Shown here piece after piece: positions 59,920-64,000 of a stretch of 64,000 nucleotides of DNA; position 1 is the first letter of the stretch, and each line of letters begins with the position of its first letter. Under the pieces are notes generated by a model, which saw only the letters and a program-made list of their open reading frames with translations, searched no databases and was not told the DNA's origin. Source of the DNA: Archangium primigenium (GTDB lineage Bacteria > Myxococcota > Myxococcia > Myxococcales > Myxococcaceae); NCBI RefSeq assembly GCF_016904885.1, contig NZ_JADWYI010000001.1:8799224-8863223 (forward strand), written 5' to 3'. Made by a program: the position numbers and the translations under genes.

Positions 59920-60372
59920 CTACGTCCGAGGCACGCGGGCCGGGTCGAGCGACACCGTCGCGCCCGTGACGCGCCCCCCACACGCCCCACACGTCAGGGC
60001 CGCCTGGAGCGGCGCGCCGCAGGCATGGACGAAGGGCGCCGCGAGCGCCGGGCCCGCCGGCGTCCACTTGCGCCCCCACTCCAGGAGCCCAAGCAGCACG
60101 GGCGCCAGTTCCGCTCCGGCCTCGGTGAGGTGGTACTCCTGGCGCACTGGGCGCTCCGAATAGGGCACCCGGCGCAGCACCCCGGCCTCCACCAGCTTGC
60201 GCAGGCGCGCGGTGAGCACGTCCCGGGGCGCCCCCGTGTGGTGCGCGATGCCCTCGAAGCGCCGCACCCCATAGAAGACCTCGCGCAGCACGAGCAGCGA
60301 CCACTTCTCCCCCACCGCCTCCAATGCGCTGGCCAGCGAGCACTCGCGCGGGCCTCCCACCTGCTTCGCCAT
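59920..60372 (-). CDS. HxlR-family winged-helix transcriptional regulator
   Basis: A 150-residue DNA-binding protein. The HxlR domain (about 8-105) has CSLASALEAVGEKWSLLVLREVFYGVRRFEGI, with the conserved redox-sensitive-type Cys near the N-terminus, and LTARLRKLVEAGVLRR. A short C-terminal segment with CGAPLQ and CGACGG may bind metal. It probably binds the inverted repeat between itself and the divergent DUF1304 gene and controls both. Confidence 0.88.
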   Translation of the reverse strand: MAKQVGGPRECSLASALEAVGEKWSLLVLREVFYGVRRFEGIAHHTGAPRDVLTARLRKLVEAGVLRRVPYSERPVRQEYHLTEAGAELAPVLLGLLEWGRKWTPAGPALAAPFVHACGAPLQAALTCGACGGRVTGATVSLDPARVPRT

Positions 60373-60392
60373 GCCCTCATCCTAACAACTCA

Positions 60393-60443
60393 GTTGGAAT
60401 TTCAAACCCATGTGCTAGGGTGCGTTCAGTTTGATTTTCCAAC
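60393..60443. promoter_or_regulatory. Operator-like inverted repeat between the divergent HxlR and DUF1304 genes
   Basis: GTTGGAATTTCAAA (60393-60406) and TTTGATTTTCCAAC (60430-60443) are inverted copies with two mismatches over 14 bp, separated by 23 bp. The AT-rich arms stand out in GC-rich DNA and lie where both promoters should be, about 20-50 bp upstream of the HxlR ATG. Confidence 0.6.
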
Positions 60444-60497
60444 CGACCCGGCCCCCGAGAGGGAGGCCCCGGGTCCCCCCGTCCTGAGGAGACCGAG

Positions 60498-60860
60498 ATG
60501 AACGCGCTCGCACTGCTGTTCGTGGCCCTGGTGGCCGCCATCCACCTCTACATCGTGGTGCTGGAGGCCTTCCTGTGGACCAAGCCGCTGGGCATGAAGA
60601 TTTTCAAGACGGAGCCGGCGTTCGCGGCGGCCTCGGCGACGCTGGCGGCCAACCAGGGCCTCTACAACGGCTTTCTCGCCGCGGGGCTCATCTATGGCCT
60701 GGTGGCGGCGGATCCCATCGGGCTGCACTTCAAGCTCTTCTTCCTCGGGTGCGTCATCGTGGCGGGCCTCGTGGGCGCGGCCACGGTGAGCAAGCGCATC
60801 CTCTATGTGCAGTCGGTGCCGGCGGCCATCGCCCTGGCGCTCGTGCTCGCCGCGCGCTGA
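60498..60860 (+). CDS. DUF1304-family membrane protein
   Basis: A 120-residue protein with four predicted transmembrane helices. The sequence HLYIVVLEAFLWTKPLGMKIFK and ASATLAANQGLYNGFLAAGL is typical of DUF1304, a family often paired with HxlR-type or other regulators, with no defined function. Divergent from the HxlR gene across 125 bp with a shared operator. Confidence 0.85.
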   Translation: MNALALLFVALVAAIHLYIVVLEAFLWTKPLGMKIFKTEPAFAAASATLAANQGLYNGFLAAGLIYGLVAADPIGLHFKLFFLGCVIVAGLVGAATVSKRILYVQSVPAAIALALVLAAR

Positions 60861-60941
60861 AGGCAGGCGAGGAGGCGGGCCCACGCACGGTTCCGCCACG
60901 ACACGCTTGCAACCCGGACGCCTGCCCGACATCCCTACCGC

Positions 60942-62510
60942 ATGATTCGTTTCACCTCCCGCTTCATTGATTCCATGCCGGGTGACCCGCTCACCGACCG
61001 GCGTCCGCGTCAGGTCCAGGGTGCGCTCTGGTCCAAGGTCCAGCCCACGCCCGTGCCGGCGCCCCGGCTCGTGGCCTGGTCGCCCGAGGTCGCGGCCGGG
61101 CTGGGGCTGGACGCGGCGACGCTCCAGTCCGCCGAGGCTCTGCGGGTGCTCTCGGGCAACGGGCTCTGGCCGGGCATGGTGCCGTACGCGGCCAACTATG
61201 GCGGCCACCAGTTCGGCAACTGGGCGGGCCAGCTCGGAGACGGGCGCGCCATCGTGCTCGGGGAGCTGGTGGCGCCGGACGGCCAGACCCAGGAGGTGCA
61301 GCTCAAGGGCGCGGGCCCCACGCCCTACTCGCGCCGCGCGGACGGGCGCGCGGTGCTGCGCTCGTCCATCCGCGAGTTCCTGTGCAGCGAGGCCATGCAC
61401 CACCTGGGGGTGCCCACCACCCGGGCGCTGTCGCTGGTGGCCACGGGGGACCAGGTCATCCGGGACATGTTCTACGACGGCAACCCCGAGGCCGAGCCGG
61501 GCGCCATCGTCTGCCGCGTGGCGCCGAGCTTCCTGCGCTTCGGCAACTTCGAGCTGTGCACGAGCCGCGAGGACGTGCCGCTGCTGCGGCAGCTGGCGGA
61601 CTACACGCTCACGCACTTCTTCCCGGAGCTCGGCGCGCCGTCCCGGGACGCCTACGCGGCCTTCTACCGGGAGGTGGCGCGCCGCACCGCGCGGCTCATC
61701 GCCCACTGGCAGGCGGTGGGCTTCGTGCACGGGGTGATGAACACCGACAACATGTCCATCCTCGGGCTCACCATCGACTACGGCCCCTATGGCTGGGTGG
61801 ACGACTTCAACCCCGGCTGGACGCCCAACACCACCGACGCCGAGCGGCGCCGCTACCGCTTCGGCAACCAGCCCGGCATCGGCATGTGGAACGTGGAGCG
61901 GCTGGGGGTGGCGCTCCTGCCCCTGCTCGACAACGACGAGGCGCCGGTGGTGGAGGGGCTGCACGAGTACCAGCGCACCTACGAGGCCGAGTCCGCGCGC
62001 CGCTATGCGGAGAAGCTCGGCCTGTCCGCCCTGGACCAGGAGGGGGACGACGCGCTCGTGCGGGACGTCTTCGCCTGGCTGGCCGAATGGGAGACGGACA
62101 TGACGCTCTTCTTCCGGGGCCTGTCGCGGGTGGCGGCGGCCCCCAGCGCCCCCGAGGCCTGGCCCGAGGCCCTGCGCGAGGCCTTCTACGGCCAGCCCCC
62201 GGCGGCGCACGTGGCGCGGGGCGTCGCGTGGCTCCAATCCTGGTGGCGGCGCACGCGGCAGGAGCCCGGCACGCCCGAGGAGCGCGCCCGGCGCATGGAC
62301 GCGGTCAATCCCAAGTACGTGCTGCGCAACTGGCTCGCCCAGGAGGCCATCGACGCCGCGCACGCGGGAGACGACTCGAAGGTGCACGCCTTGCAGGAGG
62401 TGATGCGGCGGCCCTTCGACGAGCAGCCCGGCCGGGAGGCCTACGCGGCCCGGCGGCCCGACTGGGCCCGCTCCAAGCCCGGCTGCTCGGCGCTCTCGTG
62501 TAGTTCCTGA
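60942..62510 (+). CDS. selO: Protein adenylyltransferase SelO (YdiU family)
   Basis: A 522-residue pseudokinase-fold enzyme that transfers AMP to Ser/Thr/Tyr of target proteins and acts in redox stress. Family segments: YGGHQFGNWAGQLGDGRAI, QLKGAGPTPYSRRADGRAVLRSSIREFL, VHGVMNTDNMSILGLTIDYGPYGWVDDF with the metal- and ATP-binding Asn and Asp, and the C-terminal PGCSALSCSS. The residue that is selenocysteine in some eukaryotic SelO is an ordinary cysteine codon (TGT). Length is normal. Confidence 0.95.
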   Translation: MIRFTSRFIDSMPGDPLTDRRPRQVQGALWSKVQPTPVPAPRLVAWSPEVAAGLGLDAATLQSAEALRVLSGNGLWPGMVPYAANYGGHQFGNWAGQLGDGRAIVLGELVAPDGQTQEVQLKGAGPTPYSRRADGRAVLRSSIREFLCSEAMHHLGVPTTRALSLVATGDQVIRDMFYDGNPEAEPGAIVCRVAPSFLRFGNFELCTSREDVPLLRQLADYTLTHFFPELGAPSRDAYAAFYREVARRTARLIAHWQAVGFVHGVMNTDNMSILGLTIDYGPYGWVDDFNPGWTPNTTDAERRRYRFGNQPGIGMWNVERLGVALLPLLDNDEAPVVEGLHEYQRTYEAESARRYAEKLGLSALDQEGDDALVRDVFAWLAEWETDMTLFFRGLSRVAAAPSAPEAWPEALREAFYGQPPAAHVARGVAWLQSWWRRTRQEPGTPEERARRMDAVNPKYVLRNWLAQEAIDAAHAGDDSKVHALQEVMRRPFDEQPGREAYAARRPDWARSKPGCSALSCSS

Positions 62511-62592
62511 GCGGCGGCCACATCCTGCGTCGGACGGAAGGCTGGTAGTACACTGCCGCGGCCCCGGGCCCCTTGGCCTGGCGCCTCCCGAC

Positions 62593-64000
62593 ATGCCGCA
62601 TACCTCCCGCCCGCAGGCCTCGCTGTCCCGCTCGACGTTGGTGAAGATGGGCGTGCGCATCGCGGCGGTCATCGCGATGACCACGCTGCTCAGCTATCTG
62701 CACGTGCTGGGCACCGTGCGCGCCGAGCACCTCGAACGCCTGGCGAGCTACGTCGCGGAGCGCGCGCACCGCGAGGAGATCATCTTCCTGCTCGCGGAGG
62801 ACAACCACGTCGTCCTGCGCGACGCCTTCACCGAGCGGCTCCAGCAGGCGGGAGCCGACGACGCGCGCTTCGCGCGGCTGGTGCGGCGGCTGCCCGACGG
62901 CACCTGGCGCAACGCCCCCGAGTCCTTCGACGGCCGGCGGATGCCGGGCATCTTCATCCCCCGCGAGCTGACCCCGGACGCCGACCTGCGCCACCGCGTG
63001 CTCGCCGCCTACGACGTCCTCTCCTCCTACGGGCCCGCCTTCCATCCGCGCTTCACCAACACCTACATCGTGCTGCCCGAGGGCGTGGTGGTGCTCTACT
63101 GGCCCGAGCGCCCCACCTACTTCCAGGACGCCGCGTCGGACTTCTCCATCCTGTCGCTCGACTTCCTCACCCGGACCGTGCCCGAGAACAACCCCACCCG
63201 GCACACCGTCTGGTGTGACGTCTACGCGGACCCGCACACCCATGCCTGGATGGTGACCGTCGCCACGCCCGTGGACGTGGGGGGCCGGCACGTGGCCACG
63301 CTCGGCAACGACGTGCTGCTCGCGGAGTTGATGGAGCGGGCCAGCCAGGATCACCTGCCCGGTGCCTACAACATGATCCTCGGGGACGAGGGGCAGCCCA
63401 TCGTCCACCCGGAGCTGGCGCCCGCGCTGGACGAGCACCCCCACGGCCCCACGCCCCTGGGCACCGAGGGCCAGCGCGAGCGGCTGCGCGGCGTGTTCGC
63501 GCGCCTCCAGGCCGCCCCGGGCCAGACGGTGGTGGAGGAGCCCGAGGAGGACGCCTACCTCGGCCACGCGCGGCTGGAGGGCCCGGGCTGGAACCTCGTC
63601 ACGGTGCTGCCCACGCACGTGGTGTCCAAGCCCGCGGTGCAGGCGGCGCGCTACGTGCTGGTGTTCGGCATGGCGTCCCTGCTCCTGGAGCTCGGCATCA
63701 TGTCCTGGGTGCTCCGGCGGCAGATCACCGAGCCCCTCTCGCGCTTCACCCAGGCCACGGACCGGGTGGCCAGCGGGGAGACCGAGCTCGCGCTGGACAC
63801 CGCCCGCCAGGACGAGCTCGGCCAGCTCGCCGGGGCCTTCCGGCGCATGGCGGACCAGGTGCGACGGCGCGAGGAGGAGCTGCGCCTGGCCAACGACGGG
63901 CTGGAGCGGCGCGTGGCCGAGCGCACCCAGGAGCTCACCGCCCTGCACGGGCGGCTCGTGGAGGCGGCGCGGCGCGAGGGCATGGCGGAGATCGCCACCA
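62593..64000 (+). CDS. Membrane sensor with cache-type periplasmic domain and HAMP (histidine kinase, partial)
   Basis: The frame starts at ATG 62593 and is open to the window end, giving 469 residues. A first transmembrane helix (about 17-45) is followed by a large periplasmic region (about 46-345) of double-cache type (VVVLYWPERPTYFQ, MVTVATPVDVGGRHVATLGNDV), a second helix (about 350-375), a HAMP domain (about 376-430, ITEPLSRFTQATDRVASGE) and a coiled coil. The last residues REGMAEIAT look like the start of a kinase dimerisation domain, so the product is most likely a histidine kinase whose catalytic part lies beyond the window. Confidence 0.78.
   Translation, partial: MPHTSRPQASLSRSTLVKMGVRIAAVIAMTTLLSYLHVLGTVRAEHLERLASYVAERAHREEIIFLLAEDNHVVLRDAFTERLQQAGADDARFARLVRRLPDGTWRNAPESFDGRRMPGIFIPRELTPDADLRHRVLAAYDVLSSYGPAFHPRFTNTYIVLPEGVVVLYWPERPTYFQDAASDFSILSLDFLTRTVPENNPTRHTVWCDVYADPHTHAWMVTVATPVDVGGRHVATLGNDVLLAELMERASQDHLPGAYNMILGDEGQPIVHPELAPALDEHPHGPTPLGTEGQRERLRGVFARLQAAPGQTVVEEPEEDAYLGHARLEGPGWNLVTVLPTHVVSKPAVQAARYVLVFGMASLLLELGIMSWVLRRQITEPLSRFTQATDRVASGETELALDTARQDELGQLAGAFRRMADQVRRREEELRLANDGLERRVAERTQELTALHGRLVEAARREGMAEIAT

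Noticed and set aside
62480-62510. A selenocysteine codon at the end of selO.
   Set aside because: The terminal cysteines are TGC and TGT, and the only TGA is the stop after CSS.

Overview
The window looks like a chromosome segment of a fruiting-body myxobacterium of the Cystobacterineae (Archangium, Cystobacter, Melittangium or a close relative). The evidence is the very high GC content with strong third-position bias, the density of Ser/Thr kinases and sensor kinases, DUSAM-domain and SitA-like proteins that are myxobacterial specialities, a MYXO-CTERM-like surface protein, and a kinase/NtrC-like regulator pair beside copies of what appears to be the developmental sRNA Pxr. No tRNA, rRNA, CRISPR array, insertion sequence or phage was found. 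Codon use is uniform apart from a few lower-GC accessory patches (about 31.2-34.4 kb and 49.4-51.6 kb).

Layout. 0-4 kb: the end of an unidentified protein, serB, a kinase-like protein that lacks the catalytic aspartate, and a PilZ-receiver protein. 4-12.3 kb: a respiratory complex I cluster with only nuoE, F, J, K, L, M and N, ending at a hairpin terminator. 12.3-14 kb: no protein gene; instead an array of about 328-bp units on the minus strand, each with a sigma-54 (-24/-12) promoter, upstream inverted repeats, a short transcript with a seven-cytosine loop, and a strong intrinsic terminator. I read these as five tandem Pxr-like sRNA genes. 14-20.5 kb: the minus-strand run phosphoribosyltransferase, selB, sensor kinase (pxrK-like) and NtrC-like regulator (pxrR-like), pointing into the array.

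20.5-32 kb: hslO, an orphan sdhC, ssb, a PBP4-type peptidase with a helical extension, a short-chain dehydrogenase, a HEAT-like protein, a peptide importer without its ATPases, an ElaA-type acetyltransferase, a Cys-rich lipoprotein and a tandem DUSAM protein. 32-41 kb: a minus-strand kinase / TPR-outer-membrane / beta-propeller surface-protein operon, dtd, ptsN and a GH3 lipoprotein. 41-56 kb: hpf, sensor kinases, glycosyltransferases, rpiA, dehydrogenase and acetyltransferase genes, an L,D-transpeptidase followed at once by a SitA-like toxin and its likely immunity gene, then rpoN and lptB-lptA-lptC. 56-64 kb: a glycosyltransferase, GtrA, a hybrid kinase, an HxlR regulator divergent from a DUF1304 gene across a clear operator, selO, and a membrane sensor cut by the window end.

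How it fits together: sigma-54 is a recurring theme. The window holds rpoN, an NtrC-type activator, five sigma-54 promoters in the sRNA array, a further sigma-54 promoter plus terminator upstream of rpiA (a candidate sRNA or attenuated leader), and a near-match upstream of rpoN. The lptC-lptA-lptB-rpoN-hpf-ptsN order known from enterobacteria survives here on one strand but is split by about 10 kb that includes the toxin-immunity pair.
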